DNA of 64,000 nt from Clytia hemisphaerica (GCA_902728285.1 CACVBU010000028.1:29750-93749); one strand, 5' to 3'. Counted from the first letter of the stretch, positions 45,100-57,257 are shown. Notes: generated by a model from the sequence alone, not told the origin. Numbers and translations: made by a program.

Positions 45100-45790
45100 A
45101 ACGTGCGCAACGCACTGGGCTCAACTTCAGTGGCTTCAAATTATTCATAGGCCCAATTGTAGACACCCAGATATTCACCCAATGAACAAATGTGCCAAAT
45201 TTCAACCAAATCCGCCTATTTTGGAGGTCTGTAGGCTGCTCCAAAGCTTTAGCCTCGTTTTCGCAAAAAACTCGTCCCGAGGCCCCAAAAATCAAAATTT
45301 TTGAAAAATGCAAAAAGTACCCCCAGATATTAGCCCAATGAACAAGTGTGCCAAATTTCAACCAAATCCGACCATTTTGGAGGTCTCCAGGCTGCCCCAA
45401 AGTTTTAGCCTCGTTTTGGCGAAAAACTCGTCCCCAGGCCCCAAAAATCAAAATTTTTGAAAAATGAAAGAAACACAATCAGATATTTACCCAAGGAACA
45501 AGTGTGCAAACTTTCAGCCAAATTGAACAATTTTGAAGTCTCCAGGCTGTCCCAAAGTTTTAGCCTCGTTTTGGCGAAAAACTCGTCCCCAGGCCCCAAA
45601 AATCAAAACTTTTGAAAAATGAAAAAAATACCACCAGATATTTACCCAAGGAACAAGTGTGCCAAATTTCAGCCAAATCGAACAATATTTGAAGTCTCCA
45701 GGCTGCCCCAAAGTTTTAGCCTCGTTTTGGCGAAAAACTCGTCCCCAGGCTTCAAAAATCAAAATTTTTGAAATATGAAACATTTTCATC
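45100..45790 (-). repeat. Tandem repeat of about 155 bp, about 4.5 units
   Basis: The phrase tttagcctcgttttggcgaaaaactcgtccc recurs near 45250, 45407, 45560 and 45716, and aaatttcaaccaaatccg before each. The overlapping minus-strand ORFs (for example GASGRVFCENEAKALEQP) are open simply because the unit is open in phase; I do not call them genes. Confidence 0.88.
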
Positions 45791-45799
45791 ATGGACATT

Positions 45800-46225
45800 C
45801 TTATAAAGTGATTTTAAATAGAAGTATTTCCTCGAAACATAACGTTGTTTCAACGTTCATCTAACGTTAATTGGACGTTGTGAACGTTAGAAGATACGTT
45901 ATGTGCCAGCTCAGAGGGGAAGGAAACTAAACTTAGAGATAGTTGAGATAGAATTTAGATGAACTTTAATTTGTTTTTTTTAAGACCACTGCAAGTGATC
46001 TGTCAAAAATTAACATTAGGCACAGTGAAGACAACCATAAGCTTACTGCTTTCTAGTGTCATCGTTTTCGTTGTGGTAGCGAAAAGATAAAAACCACTTG
46101 TGGTTTAACTTATGTCACATTGGGAATTTCCCTAAATGAACTGCGAAGTGTTGTACACGTTTTTTGGGACTAAAAGACAGGTTTTAGTTCGTCCACCCTC
46201 ACTTAAAGGTATGTAGAAGAATTGT
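45800..46225. other. AACGTT-rich stretch and plain flank
   Basis: 45838-45905 has six (a/g)acgtt motifs in both directions (aacgttgtttcaacgttc, ctaacgttaattggacgttgtgaacgttag), probably an end of a small inverted-repeat element. 46085-46135 resembles the dispersed repeat at 13985. Confidence 0.5.
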
Positions 46226-46230
46226 TCCAG

Positions 46231-46395
46231 GTGCTTATTGCATTTTTTTTCATTTTCCCTATATTTCCAAGAATTATTTTTTTGGTTGATAAGGTTCCTC
46301 CATCGTCTGCATGGATTTTAAATGAAACAGCCAAACTCATCATGCTTAAAAGTTGTTGTAAATCCAAAAAGCTAAATAAAAAAGCTATCCAGCAA
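46231..46395 (+). CDS. Internal exon of a membrane protein, possibly sterol O-acyltransferase-like
   Basis: A 55-codon exon, phase 0 on both sides, between acceptor gttccag and donor GTAAGT. It reads VLIAFFFIFPIFPRIIFLVD, then KVPPSSAWILNETAKLIMLK and SCCKSKKLNKKAIQQ. A hydrophobic helix is followed by PPSSA and an amphipathic basic stretch. In ACAT/SOAT enzymes a helix is followed by LPPAS and a segment ending MKxHS. The likeness is suggestive but short. Neighbouring exons are not visible: an N gap starts at 46653. The exon call is firmer than the name. Confidence 0.5.
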
Positions 46396-46652
46396 GTAAG
46401 TCTGTGACCGCAGTTGGAGGCGGCCTGAAGGCTCCTCTTTCGATAGCTATCTACCCGAAGGTAGGGCAGGGTGCCACTTTTTCTCTCTGGATTGCGCCAC
46501 CTACCCTTGATCCTTCTTTTAATTGCTGAGCATCAAGTAGAGAGGCATCAAGTACCATTTTTGGAATCTTTTTGGTACCTCAAGGGAACAAATTTTCGCG
46601 GAACAAATTTTCGCGGTTTTTTGACGAAATTAAATTCCGCGAAAAAGGATTA

Positions 46653-46881
46653 NNNNNNNNNNNNNNNNNNNNNNNNNNNNNNNNNNNNNNNNNNNNNNNN
46701 NNNNNNNNNNNNNNNNNNNNNNNNNNNNNNNNNNNNNNNNNNNNNNNNNNNNNNNNNNNNNNNNNNNNNNNNNNNNNNNNNNNNNNNNNNNNNNNNNNNN
46801 NNNNNNNNNNNNNNNNNNNNNNNNNNNNNNNNNNNNNNNNNNNNNNNNNNNNNNNNNNNNNNNNNNNNNNNNNNNNNNNNN
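46653..46881. other. Assembly gap (229 N)
   Basis: Run of N. The left edge holds ttcgcggaacaaattttcgcgg and gaaattaaattccgcgaaa, similar to the cgcgaaatt repeats at 12100-12420 and 22690-22735. The gap probably covers a repeat. Confidence 1.
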
Positions 46882-47189
46882 AACCACGAGAAGAAAGTCT
46901 TCATCGGTCTAACAAAACATGATTTTAAACTGAGATAGTACAGTCCCGAACTATCGATTAACAACGCCTACAGTATTACAATATTAAGGCCAATTTCAAA
47001 TTAGCCAATCATATATTATTGTAAAATCGCCCTTTGAGCCCAGAATTGGTAATTTAGCCCAGATTTTAAAGGCAAACTAGCCGATAATGAAGAAAACCTG
47101 GATTACGAGGTTGTGGTAAATTCCTATTCAAACATGTCGAAAGCTTGCCGCTTGTGTTTGCAAGAATTGGTTAACAAACGCTCGGAAAT
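46882..47189. other. No gene recognised
   Basis: Short AT-rich flank between the gap and a MITE. Confidence 0.4.
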
Positions 47190-47366
47190 ACATCTTTTCG
47201 CTCGTAGCCGCTAATTGCCGCGCGGGCATTTTTTTGTCCGTTTTACCACCCTAAAACCGTCCTAGTCTTTTTTCGCAATAGAAAAAAGTGTAAAAAAGGA
47301 TTGGATCGACTTTAGGGTGGTAAAAGGGACATGCCCGCGCGGCAATTGGCGGCTAAAAAAAGGTGT
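47190..47366. mobile_element. 177-bp snap-back MITE, copy 2
   Basis: Same ends as 40073-40260 (ACATCTTTTCGCTCGTAGCC ... aaaaggtgt) and the same inner pairs (cgcgcgggcatttttttgtcc / gggacatgcccgcgcggcaa). Good evidence for a repeated family. Confidence 0.85.
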
Positions 47367-47946
47367 ATTGTTGCCAAATGTTGACAAATGGATAAGTTCA
47401 TGTTGAAGAATTAAACGAGTGAAAAGGTTAAAGGACCCTTGAGACAAGCATTTTACTGTTTCTTTTGTTTCAATTTCGACTGATTATTATTTTACGACTT
47501 TTTACGACATTACGACTTGTAAAAATTTAAACTGTTTTCAAGATAGGGCGTGTTTATACATGCTTGACATTTTTAATTGCTTGCAGTATTCCTTTGAGTT
47601 AAAATTATTCAGGACTATTGTTTGGTTTGCCAAAATGCCTAATGATGCCAGCGCGATGGCGTTTGAAATGCCAATTTGAGCGAAGGAATCCCCTTATTTT
47701 GCCCTTCAAATGAAACAAAGGAACCAACAAGTGATACTTTTATGGACCTACCTGGTTATGCATTTAACACATATATAATTGATATCTACGTGAGCATGAA
47801 CGTTAAACAATCATTCAGAACACAAATAGTGACGATTTATTAAAATTAGTCGTTTGTTTCTTACAAAAAAAAACATTTAGAAACCAAAATTTCATGCTCT
47901 TGAAATATTCTTTCATATTCAAGACTTCGTGAGCATAAAAAGACTT
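47367..47946. other. No gene recognised
   Basis: AT-rich; nothing supported. Confidence 0.4.
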
Positions 47947-47949
47947 CTA

Positions 47950-49190
47950 TCTTATCAAAAAATTGAGTAATTTGGCTAAGAACATTGATGTATGCTTATT
48001 AATAGTGATTCTTATAGATAAAGATGCGTTTTTTGAGCTGAAAAGTTTTTTTACAAAAATCTGCTTGATCCATCTTTTACCTACTTTCATGCAAAAAATC
48101 AGAAAAAAACAGCCGTTTTTTGGCCCAAATTTGCCCAAAAACATCTGCTTGATCCATCTTTTACCTACTTTCATGCAAAAAATCAGAAAAAAACAGCCGT
48201 TTTTTGGCCCAAATTTGCCCAAAAACATTTTTTTTCGAAAATCGGGCTCAGTCACATTCGAGGGTTTATAGTTATGCATCTTTGTGCAAAAAATCATAAA
48301 GAATGAAAGAGCCAATCTCGAGAAAAGCTAATACCTAAGTAATTGATAATGTGTTTATAAAAAAATATCGAATTTGGCCAGTTTTTCTATAAAAACTCGC
48401 CAAGCAACCAAAATTTCATGTCTAAACACACATATGCTTCAAAAGTAAGCCCTCGTGAGCAAAAAAACCATCTATCTCATAAAAAGATTGAGTAATTTGA
48501 CTAAGAACATTAATGTATGCTTATTAATAGTGATTCTTATAGATAAACATGCGTTTTTTGAGCTAACAATATGCATCTTTGTGCAAAAAGTCTTAAAGAA
48601 TGAAAGAGCCAATCTCGAGAAAAGCTAATACCTAAGTAATTGATAATGTGCTTGTAAAAAAATATTGAACTTGGCCAGTTTTTCTATAAAAACACGCCAA
48701 GCAACCAAAATTTCATGTCTAAACACACATATTCTTCAAAAGTAAGCCCTCATGAGCAAAAAAAACTTCTATCTCATGAAGAAATTGAGTAATTTGACTA
48801 AGAACATTGATGTATGCTTATTAATAGTGATTCTTATAGATAAACATGCGTTTTTTAAGCCAAATAAATTTTTTTGCAAAAATCTGCTGGAGCCATCTTT
48901 TACCTATGATGGTACCCTACTTTCATGCAAAAAATCAAAAAAATTTAATGATCCAATTTTTCACAATCTCCAAAAAGCCTGTTTTCAGCCGTTTTTTGGC
49001 CCAAATTTGGCCAAAAATTTTTTTTTCTCGAAAATCGGGCTCCGTCACATTTTGGCCAACACCGTTTTGCACCTTTGTACCAAAAATCAAATGATTCCTA
49101 TGATTCAATCTCGAGAAAAGCTGGTAACGAACGGACGGACGGACAGAGGTGAATTTATAGGACCTCCACCCCACCGGGGTAGGTCCAAAA
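47950..49190 (+). repeat. Complex tandem/dispersed repeat block (family copies 4 and 5)
   Basis: There are two levels of repetition. A 93-bp unit (atctgcttgatccatcttttacc ... ggcccaaatttgcccaaaaac) is tandemly doubled at about 48058-48230. A unit of about 300 bp starting gagtaatttg(g/a)ctaagaacattgatgtatgc recurs near 47965, 48490 and 48785. Both lead to gccaatctcgagaaaagct. The last ends in (ggac)n and a gacctccacccc/ggggtaggtcc hairpin at 49161-49187. Confidence 0.8.
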
Positions 49191-49525
49191 AGATATTTGC
49201 AGGTTGTATACAGAGTTTTATCGTTCTACAATTTGAGCTTTACTAAGCTATATTTGCAGGTTTTTTGTCAAGTTTTTTCTATTACGCTATAAAAATTGAA
49301 ATATTTGCCGTAGCTCAAGGGTGGGTTTACATCTAGGAAAGAATCGATTAATGGAAATAACACGACTCTGTTTCATCACGATTCCTTTTTAACTTATAAT
49401 TGATTGAAAGCAATCGTTGTCTACACGTACAAGTTCACGCCTGCTGTTAGCATTGTAAGCTAACAAAGTGTTGTTCTGGGGGTGCGATAAATCTAAGAAT
49501 TTGTTTTTATTTGTTTTTATTCTGA

Positions 49526-49713
49526 AGCCCGGAAAACCCGAGTTACAAAGTTACGTAAATCGAAAACAAAATTAAAAAAAAATAATTCGAGTTACATAAC
49601 GACAAAAAATACCTTTTTTGAGTTAAAAAATTCCCTTGTGACGTCATAATTTGAGACTAATGACGTCACATTCGTCGTAACTCGGGTTTTTGTAACTCGG
49701 GTTTTCTGGGCCT
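49526..49713. mobile_element. 188-bp MITE with CCCGAGTTACAAA ends
   Basis: Left AGCCCGGAAAACCCGAGTTA, right taactcgggttttctgggcct, a TIR of about 24 bp. Inside are tgacgtcataa and atgacgtcac. No TSD resolved. Confidence 0.85.
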
Positions 49714-49979
49714 CCTTTATGCTATGAGTTCATACATACTACTAATTCCTAGATAAAATTTCTCCAAGGAGCTGATAGCTATATCAACAACCTTGCACAT
49801 AATGATGCACGATGTGTGTTGATTTCCGCTAGCATAGCTAACACCTGCACATTTCAATTTGGGTGTTTTCACTCTAGCTGCTTAAAAATTCGGGAACAAA
49901 GGGGTGCACGATCCTTGTAAAAATACCTGTAAAAATTCTATTCTCTTCTTTACTTTCTTTATTTCATCGAAAAAATTCA

Positions 49980-50190
49980 AATATCCTCATTTGCAGGCGC
50001 TTTTTGGCCAAAATTTGTTCAAAACAATTTTTCTTTCGGGCTCCGTCACGATTTGGGTATTGTCATTTTGCATCCCTATGCAGAATTCGGATAAACTATT
50101 AATGGGCCAATGTCGCGAAAGCTGGTAACAGACGAATGGACGAACTAATGGACAAACAAACGGGGCACTGACCTTGACGGCCGACGGGGA
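49980..50190 (+). repeat. Dispersed repeat family, copy 6
   Basis: ggctccgtcacgatttgggtattgtc, tgggccaatgtcgcgaaagctgg, then (gacgaatg) units and a gaccttgacggccgacgggga end. Same phrase order as 49040-49180. Confidence 0.7.
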
Positions 50191-50239
50191 CGTGTCACTG
50201 AAGTTTATTTTGAACAATTTTGATGAATTTCAGGGGTTA

Positions 50240-50360
50240 TTTAAGCAAAGAAACAAAAAATTTCATTTTGACGGGAACTTATTTTGGCGAGTGAGCAAAA
50301 TATTTAATTTTGGCGGGAACTATCCGCCAAAATTAGCTCCCGCCAAAATAAGTTCCCGGT
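50240..50360. repeat. Short inverted repeat with TTTTGGCGGGAACT arms
   Basis: gacgggaacttattttggcg (50269) is mirrored by cgccaaaataagttcccgg (50342-50360), with a second internal pair ttttggcgggaact / agctcccgccaaaa. Probably a small MITE of about 95 bp. Confidence 0.75.
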
Positions 50361-50627
50361 ATATCTGGTATCTGGTAAATTTTGGACCCTGTCAGAGAAA
50401 AAATACAAAAAAATTCCGATTTTCAACCTGAAATTAGCCAAAATGACTATAAGTAGACGGAAAATTGAAAATTTGTTAATTTCCACCCTGAAAATTGTCA
50501 AAAATTACCAAAAGTTGACCTGTCAGATAAAAATCTTGAAAATTATTAAATTTAAGACCCTGTCAGATATCTTCAGAGCCTAAAAAAGGGACCCTTACCA
50601 GCGGCACATCCCCAATTTGCCTAAGTG

Positions 50628-50657
50628 AGTGCCCCCCCCCCCATGCGGGGGGGGGGG
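50628..50657. repeat. C-run/G-run hairpin
   Basis: ccccccccccccatgcgggggggggggg: a near-perfect hairpin with a 2-4 base loop, likely troublesome for polymerase and assembly. Confidence 0.85.
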
Positions 50658-51299
50658 CAATCCAAATCAATCTAACTCAATCCAAATATGGTTTTAGAGA
50701 TGAGACACCCGGAGGAGGCTTTAGGGCAGCTTCAACATCCAAAAGACTTTTAGTGCGTTCAGGTACAGCGTAACCGGCGTGCGACGCCGGGTACCGGCTA
50801 GTTTCTATTATTGAATTGAAAACTAGAAAAACATTTTTTGAATGAATAAAAAGAGAAATAAGAACATCTATCAACATTTTATAAGACATTTACGCTTGTC
50901 GCTCGCTGTGTTTACTTGATGTTTTTCGCGTTTTGGAAGGTTTTTTCTGAGTATAAAGAGGCACAAAATGAGCGAAATAGAATTTAATCTAGAATTTACA
51001 GTGGCCCATATGGAACCTTTAAAATCTTTGATTTACCGGAAAATTGTATCATACAATCTAAATATCGAATTACAGAAGTCATCGAGAAACCAAAGCACTT
51101 AAATCTTTATTTCCACCATCCTGGTGATGGACCACCATATTGACAAATTTTCAAAAAAATTTCATTTTTCTCTAAATAGGACTAAAAAATCAAACTTACT
51201 CCAAAAACTTTATTCCAACGCTTTTGATTGACGATAAGATTTTCTTAGGTCTAAAAAGAGACTGGACCCGGCGACGAAGTTGAGCTCGTCTTTCATACA

Positions 51300-51500
51300 C
51301 CCCCATGTCACAGACCCGCTGGGCACCCCCACCCGCTGAAAAAAAAAGCCCAAAATTTTGTCCCCGGGGAAAAAAACGGGCTAAATTTGCCTCCGGGGAA
51401 TCCCCACTGAAAACTTTTAATTTTTCTAGATCCCCACTAAGTAGCTCTTCAAAATTTTTATTTCCATGCCGGTCCCCACTGAAACTTGAAGATTTTGAGA
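51300..51500 (+). mobile_element. Fragment related to the CACCCC...CCCCACTG MITE family
   Basis: cacccccatgtcacagaccc, then gggaatccccactg, tccccactaag, gtccccactg: the spaced tccccact phrase is the complement of the agtgggga phrase in 2160-2445. Ends are incomplete. Confidence 0.55.
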
Positions 51501-51559
51501 AAACCCCGCTACCCGCCTATGTTAAAAAACATCAACAGAATTTATACAAAACTTTAGTT

Positions 51560-53195
51560 TGAAAACTTATGTTAAAAAACTGCTAACTGCTATTCTATCT
51601 TTGATTAACTCTTAACTGATAATCTTTATCTTTAAGACTGACTGTTCATTGTCAAGCAACTTCATCCAGCCAGCCAATTTTTTTTAACATCCAATTTAGA
51701 TTGTCTACCATATTTGTTTTGATTTTGAAATACCTTTAAATATATATTTTGCACGCTCGCAAGCTAAGCGAAACAAACTGACAGATTTCTTTACCTAAGT
51801 AGACGCGCTCAGCTAGGCTAGAAAATCCCGATTTTTTGTTATGAACATGCCTGTCTAGAATGTGAGATACGGGAAAAACTGTTCACAGTGGTTTTTAAAA
51901 CCTTTGTGCTCTTCATGCAGTTTTATGGAGTTTTGTTGATTAAAATGGGTTGAAAATAGACTTCTGTTGACCCTGAGAATACTTTAATGGATTTTTATCA
52001 GTGTCAGTTTGATGTTTTGTAAACTGTTGTGATTATGATGAAAAGGAAGACAGAGAGAAAACAAACTTGGAAAACTTTGCAAGAAGCTGAGTCCTGAGAG
52101 GGACATGTTGTTTGTCTGGATTTATTTCTACCTCAAGAAAAAAGAACAGTCATAAGACGAAATTTATACAAGGGAGAGAATGGATATTGTCATTGTAGAA
52201 ACTCAAAAATTATGGAAATGATTTGCTTTGAATCTTGTTGTGAGGAATTTTTGGAGGATTTTATTTTGTCCATCATGATACAGCATGACCCATGGCCTGC
52301 AAAATACAACAGCAGCAGAAGCATATGATAGGGCTATCTAGTGACCAACAAAGACAAAATTGTTGAATTGATTGCATATGATACTGAACCTGTCAAATAG
52401 TTCCGATATCAAAGAGATTGTAAACAGACTTCTCAAGACCATGAATGTGATTTTTGTTATCAAAATTATGAATCGGTCAATGATATTGATAATTTGACGT
52501 GCTTCTTCCCAAACTCAGAGCTCAAACATCAAACGGCATTTCTTGAACTAACTTGGGAATATGTTTTAAATTCATTTTTGATGGATTATATTCCTGTTCC
52601 GCTATCATCCTGACATGCATATATACACAAAGTAAAGAAACCCAAGCTATGATTTATAATAAGTACCAAGAATTCATTTGCTTGACTGAGAAATGTTTTT
52701 CATTCTTTTTGGAATTATTGTGAATTATTTTATGTTTTGGCTGGTGTCTCTTGGAATTTTAATGAAAGTGACATAAGGAGAAATAAATGTAGAGGCATTA
52801 TATTACTGTTTTTCTAGTTTTTACATTTTATTTCATATTTAATTTTGTTGAAAAATGTCCATAAGCTTCATTAAAGCTTGATAATAGATTTTTATTTTTC
52901 AAAACAAATGAACAACTTTGACTCAAAAAAGCTTCAACATAACTTTTTTTTTCTCTCACAGAGGTTTTGATATAATAGATTATACACAAAATTTCTAACA
53001 ATTTTCTTTTTCATCTCTTTTGTATATTTTTATGGCTCTCTCCCTTTGTGAGGCTTGTGATATTTTCATGTTTTTTAATAGAAAATGTGTACATTATTGC
53101 TCCGGCCTAGGAGCCTTTAATTCTCTCTTCCGACAAAAACGGTCAAGACATTTTTTTTTTGTTTATCTAATCCGATGATTTATTCCGATTTAATA
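51560..53195. other. No gene recognised
   Basis: Long AT-rich interval. 52020-52400 has scattered exon-like words, but no frame stays open with splice sites. Confidence 0.4.
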
Positions 53196-53600
53196 AAAAC
53201 GGATTATCTGGATTCTGATAATATTGTGATTTGATTGGCCGAAAGTATTTAGAAAAAGATGGCTGCCGAAAGTGGGCTTTAGCTGACTGTGTAGCGAATG
53301 GGCAAATCTCAGTGGAAAATTGATCATTTCCATCATTATTCATGATGTTTTGGACATGATTTATGAGAAGTTTGATGCATACTGGTTCTCTAACAATGTG
53401 GAAAGACTTTGGAGAAATTTTGGCCATGAATCGTCAGCTGATCGAGTGCTTAAATCTTGCATATGGCTAACTTCTCTTCTAGACGCACAAAAACCATAAA
53501 ACTCTGTAACTTGACAATGAAACTTCCAAACACACAGCCATTGGAATTCAAAAGAAAATACTAAAATTACAACATTACAGTGCATTTGAAAACGATCTGA
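53196..53600. other. Overlapping open frames on both strands, unresolved
   Basis: On plus, a frame from about 53298 to 53500 (DVLDMIYEKFDAYWFSNNVE, later ADRVLKSCIWL) ends in a stop. On minus, 53427-53167 is open for 86 codons. Both read somewhat like protein, and neither has a partner exon I can prove. Confidence 0.25.
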
Positions 53601-53610
53601 GTAGTTTTTG

Positions 53611-54300
53611 TGGTGTTATGTGTATGGCTGAAAATGATCATGTTTTGTATTCATCATTATGTTGACTAGCGACCGTTCCTTTTGATTTTTAAACCGACAC
53701 AGATTTTTTACAAACATATCACTATGAGAATTCAATAAAGGATATTAAAGCACAATTCCTGTGTAAATTTGAACAAGAATGGAGAAATTTTTACAGTGTT
53801 ATGGCTGAAAGTGATCGCTTTTGGACTTTGTCGTAACTTCATCGTGGCTGGCGACCGTTCCTTTTGATTTTTCAAACCCGAAACAGATTTTTTTTAAACA
53901 TATCACTATGAGAATTCAGTAAAGGATACTAAAACACAATTCCTGTGTAAATTTGAACAAGATTAGAGAAATTTTCACAGTGTTATGGCTGAATATGATC
54001 ATTTTTGCAATTTTGGACTTTGTTGTAATAGTAATTTCATATCGCGGCTGGCGACCGTTCCTTTTTATTTTTCAAACCCGACACAGATTTTTTACAAACA
54101 TATCACTATGAGAATTCAGTAAAGGATACTAAAACACAATTCCTGTGTAAATTTTAACAAGATCGGAGAAATTTTCACAGTGTTATAACTGAAAATTATA
54201 ATTTTTGGACTTTGTCGTAATTTCATTGGCTGGGGCGACCGTTCCTTTTAAAGATTTTTCAAACCTGAAACAGGTTTTTTCCAAATATACCACTATTTAT
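53611..54300 (+). repeat. Tandem repeat of about 185-200 bp, four units
   Basis: Each unit has tgttatggctgaaaatgatc, gcgaccgttccttttgattttt, acacagattttttacaaacatatc and cacaattcctgtgtaaatttg. Units start near 53611, 53797, 53980 and 54181; the last is truncated. Confidence 0.88.
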
Positions 54301-54334
54301 TACATACACACTATTGTACCATTTTATTTGGTTT

Positions 54335-54560
54335 ATCAAGTGCATGTGTAATCACTTAGAAGAACTAAACTTCCAGCTGGTTTATTTATTCGTTAAGATT
54401 ATTTCTCATACTCGCTCTGCAATAGAATTATTACTTTGCTTTCTGATCTGTTCTGATTAGTAGTTTGTGGGCAACGTTCTAACACAACAAACTCAACAAA
54501 CTCATCTTTTTAATCTCTTAAGCCGGAGCTTCCAGCGCAGCTGGTTTATTATTGTTGAGA
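54335..54560 (-). repeat. Dispersed repeat, copy 2 (inverted match to 4566-4800)
   Basis: Runs from tgtgtaatcacttagaag to ccggagcttccagcgcagctgg and matches the complement of copy 1 with a few substitutions and small indels. Confidence 0.75.
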
Positions 54561-55249
54561 TACCTATTTATTCAAAAAGTGAATGGATTTTAAAAGAAAT
54601 TGTGAGATCTTTTCTTTTTCTATCATAACTTTTTTAGCTATACGGTTTTTAATTTTATAAGCAACGGAGTGCTAAAGGGCTCAGGCCTCAAAATGGCCTA
54701 AAAGCAACTTGGCTTAGGAACTCTAGACCTGAGTATGAAAAACTTTTAAACTACTAGGAAACCCATTACTTTCCTTTCCCACTCTGAAAAGACCCTGAAA
54801 TCTTGCTATATTACGACCAAAAAACTGCTTTTTTACTGTCAATAATTTGAAATTTGAGACCATATTTAGCCAATCTAGAGGGTCCTATTTTCAAAAATTT
54901 TAACAACCATGGTGGCGCCTCCTTAGACACTTATGTAGCCGTTACGTCATCATACCAGAGATACACCACTCTTTTTAAATCCTAAACCCCCCCCCCTGTA
55001 AACGTAATCAAATACAATCGAATCCGAAAAAAGTGGGGTAATATTAAATCGAGAGTCGATTGCTCGATCTTGTACCATTGAGCTAGGCTGCTCATTAGGA
55101 TCATGGTATACAAAATTTACGTCCGAGATCATGAGGACGTTGATCTCATCAAATATATATGGCAACTGTCCTAGGAAAGTAGCCACTCAAATACAGCTTG
55201 TCTATTTCTTGTTATAGCTGTCATGTTAGCAAATAGTTGCTATTCTACC
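54561..55249. other. No gene recognised
   Basis: A 78-codon minus frame (55186-54950) is the only open stretch and has no motif. Its A-box-like ctagctcaatggta is discussed among rejected items. Confidence 0.35.
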
Positions 55250-56340
55250 CGTTCAAGATGAAATGTCTATGTTTGGAAATTTTGGCCGAATGAACTTAGG
55301 GAGGAAATGATATATAAGTAATTCACCTTAATGAGCCTCATTGACCCAATCAAGACTGGGAACACAGTCAGAAATAAAAGGGGGTTTTGTGACATTTCTA
55401 CCTTCTGTCATATCTGATACCATATCTAGTGGAATTTTGAGGTTACCATATCAAAACTTTGAAGAACTCAAGTATAGAAATTTCTCGTGGATTTAGAAGA
55501 AACGCGAATTTAAGAGGTTACTTCAATCCTTAGTAATATGATATGGTTAAATCGAGGTTACCCAAATGAGGTTACCTCATTCTAAAGCTTATAAATCAAT
55601 ACCTACTGAAGCAACATTGCTCAAAATTTAAATATGCCTCAAGTAGGCCTCATTCTAAGCAAAAGCTAATTTGGATTTCTTATAAGCTGTATTTTTGGGG
55701 CTAAATTGAGGTTACCAATTCACAATTTCCATAAACCCCTTTTATCATCTAATTGTCTTCAAAAAAAGTGGATATTTTGTTGGCAATTGGTTTGATAAAG
55801 GTAATAGAAGCTAAATTCATCAAGAAAATTATGACTGATAAACAAAAAGGTTGTATATTTAAGGTTACTCTTGTAGAAAAGCACCATTTTCACTGTAATC
55901 CTGTGTCAAGTTAAAGCCAATAAGGCTATTAATCAAAGATCAATATTATTTGTTTTGCATGACTATAACATCAAATCATAAACTAAATCACATCTCAAGA
56001 TGGATTATTAGAAGTAGAAGAAATCAGAATCATTAAAATTCAAATTTTGATGGGTTTTTGAGGTTACTACAATCCACCGAAAAGTAACCTCAAAAATCAC
56101 ACCAAATCTTCAATATTTTTCGCACCTTTTTTGACCAAGTGTTGCCATGTCAGTATAGAGTATGCTCTCAAGTTTTTAGAGGTTAAAATAATTTTTACTA
56201 AAAGATGTGGTGTTTCAAAGGTTACCCTATAAAAATGATGGTAACTTTAAAAATACCCCATAAAATCTTCCGAAAAATTTATGACGATACCGTGCTAAGA
56301 CATCGACCCTGGGTGTAAAATTTCAAAGCCTAAAAATGAT
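55250..56340 (+). repeat. Block enriched in GAGGTTAC motifs
   Basis: About a dozen (g)aggtta(c) or complement motifs occur, for example 55438, 55517, 55551, 55568, 55709, 55860, 56060 and 56089. They have no fixed spacing, and no TIRs or ORFs were found. The element at 19258-20137 shows the same motif enrichment. Confidence 0.6.
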
Positions 56341-56529
56341 TATTTATGATTTTATTCTAAATTTACCAAAAACTTTCCAAAAATGTCACACAATTTTTGA
56401 CTGTGATCCTGGGTGGGAGGAAAGAAAAATGTTATTATGCATTATGCATCCATATAATTACATAAAGATTGAAATAAAATTGCTTGCTTATCACACTTAC
56501 TGTACTGTTTCAACAAACTTGGAAAAAAA

Positions 56530-56693
56530 AGAAAATTTCGAAATCCCCACTGAAATTTTTATTCTAATTCTGTGTCCCCACTGGTATTTTCTGTCTTTGA
56601 AAAATCCCCACTGGATTTCCAAAGAAAATTTTTTATCCCCGGTGAAATTTTAAAAGCCACCGGGTCACTGAGACAGGGGTGTTTTCATGTAAC
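56530..56693 (+). mobile_element. Fragment of the CACCCCTGT MITE family
   Basis: Repeated tccccactg phrases and a right end ccaccgggtcactgagacaggggtg, matching the right TIR of 2160-2445. The left end was not found. Confidence 0.7.
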
Positions 56694-56870
56694 CTTCACA
56701 GAAAGTACAGTGCGTTTTAAAGAAAGAAGTACATCATATCTCGATAAGCAATGATGGACATCCAAGAAATGGTCTGAATGGTCTGAATGTTTTCGGGGGA
56801 ATCTTCGAGAGATGTCCTTCCCTGTGCTAGTGAGAGTAAGGTCGAATTTTTGTAAATGCTCACAACTTAC

Positions 56871-57035
56871 CCGAGACGAATGATGCCATTGAAGTACAAT
56901 AGACATTCATCAGCAGACTTAGTAGCCAAATCTTGAAAACCACTTATATGACTTGTTCAAGTGACTCAATACTCAATCTCAAATGCACTTCAGGTTCTGG
57001 TAAGCAAGTTCGTCACTTCCAATCATCTCCTTCTG
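56871..57035 (-). CDS. Two candidate coding exons, unrecognised
   Basis: 56931-56871 (acceptor ttttcaag, donor gtaagt) reads LATKSADECLLYFNGIIRLG, a convincing protein-like sequence. 57035-56979 (acceptor gattttag) reads QKEMIGSDELAYQNLKCI and then stops. The first could continue after a 49-bp intron into EGHLSKIPPKTFRPF (about 56821 down). I do not recognise the protein. The second could be a terminal exon of the gene at 58152-59311 by phase. Both are short, so the calls are tentative. Confidence 0.35.
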
Positions 57036-57257
57036 CTAAAATCAATTCATGAAAAACTTGTCAAAACACAAAACAACTCCTAGGGAAAATGACTAATTCG
57101 CAAGAACACATACAATCGTTAATTAACATATTAGATAAATAAGAGGTATCACTAAAACTAAGAATTGACAGTTTTGCTATTTGAAGAGGCTTTTGTACTA
57201 CTGTAAATTTTATTGTGTCATCTTTAATACCCTTTCTTTTCGGAGTTTGGAAGATTA

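Noticed and set aside
45059-45798. Long minus-strand ORFs with repeated RVFRQNEAKTLGQPGD-like text
   Set aside because: They are translations of a 155-bp tandem DNA repeat; the unit is simply open in one frame.
46471-46964. ORFs spanning the N gap
   Set aside because: They consist mostly of unknown bases.
55010-55110. tRNA-like A box (tagctcaatggta) on the minus strand
   Set aside because: No acceptable B box, no cloverleaf and no acceptor stem.
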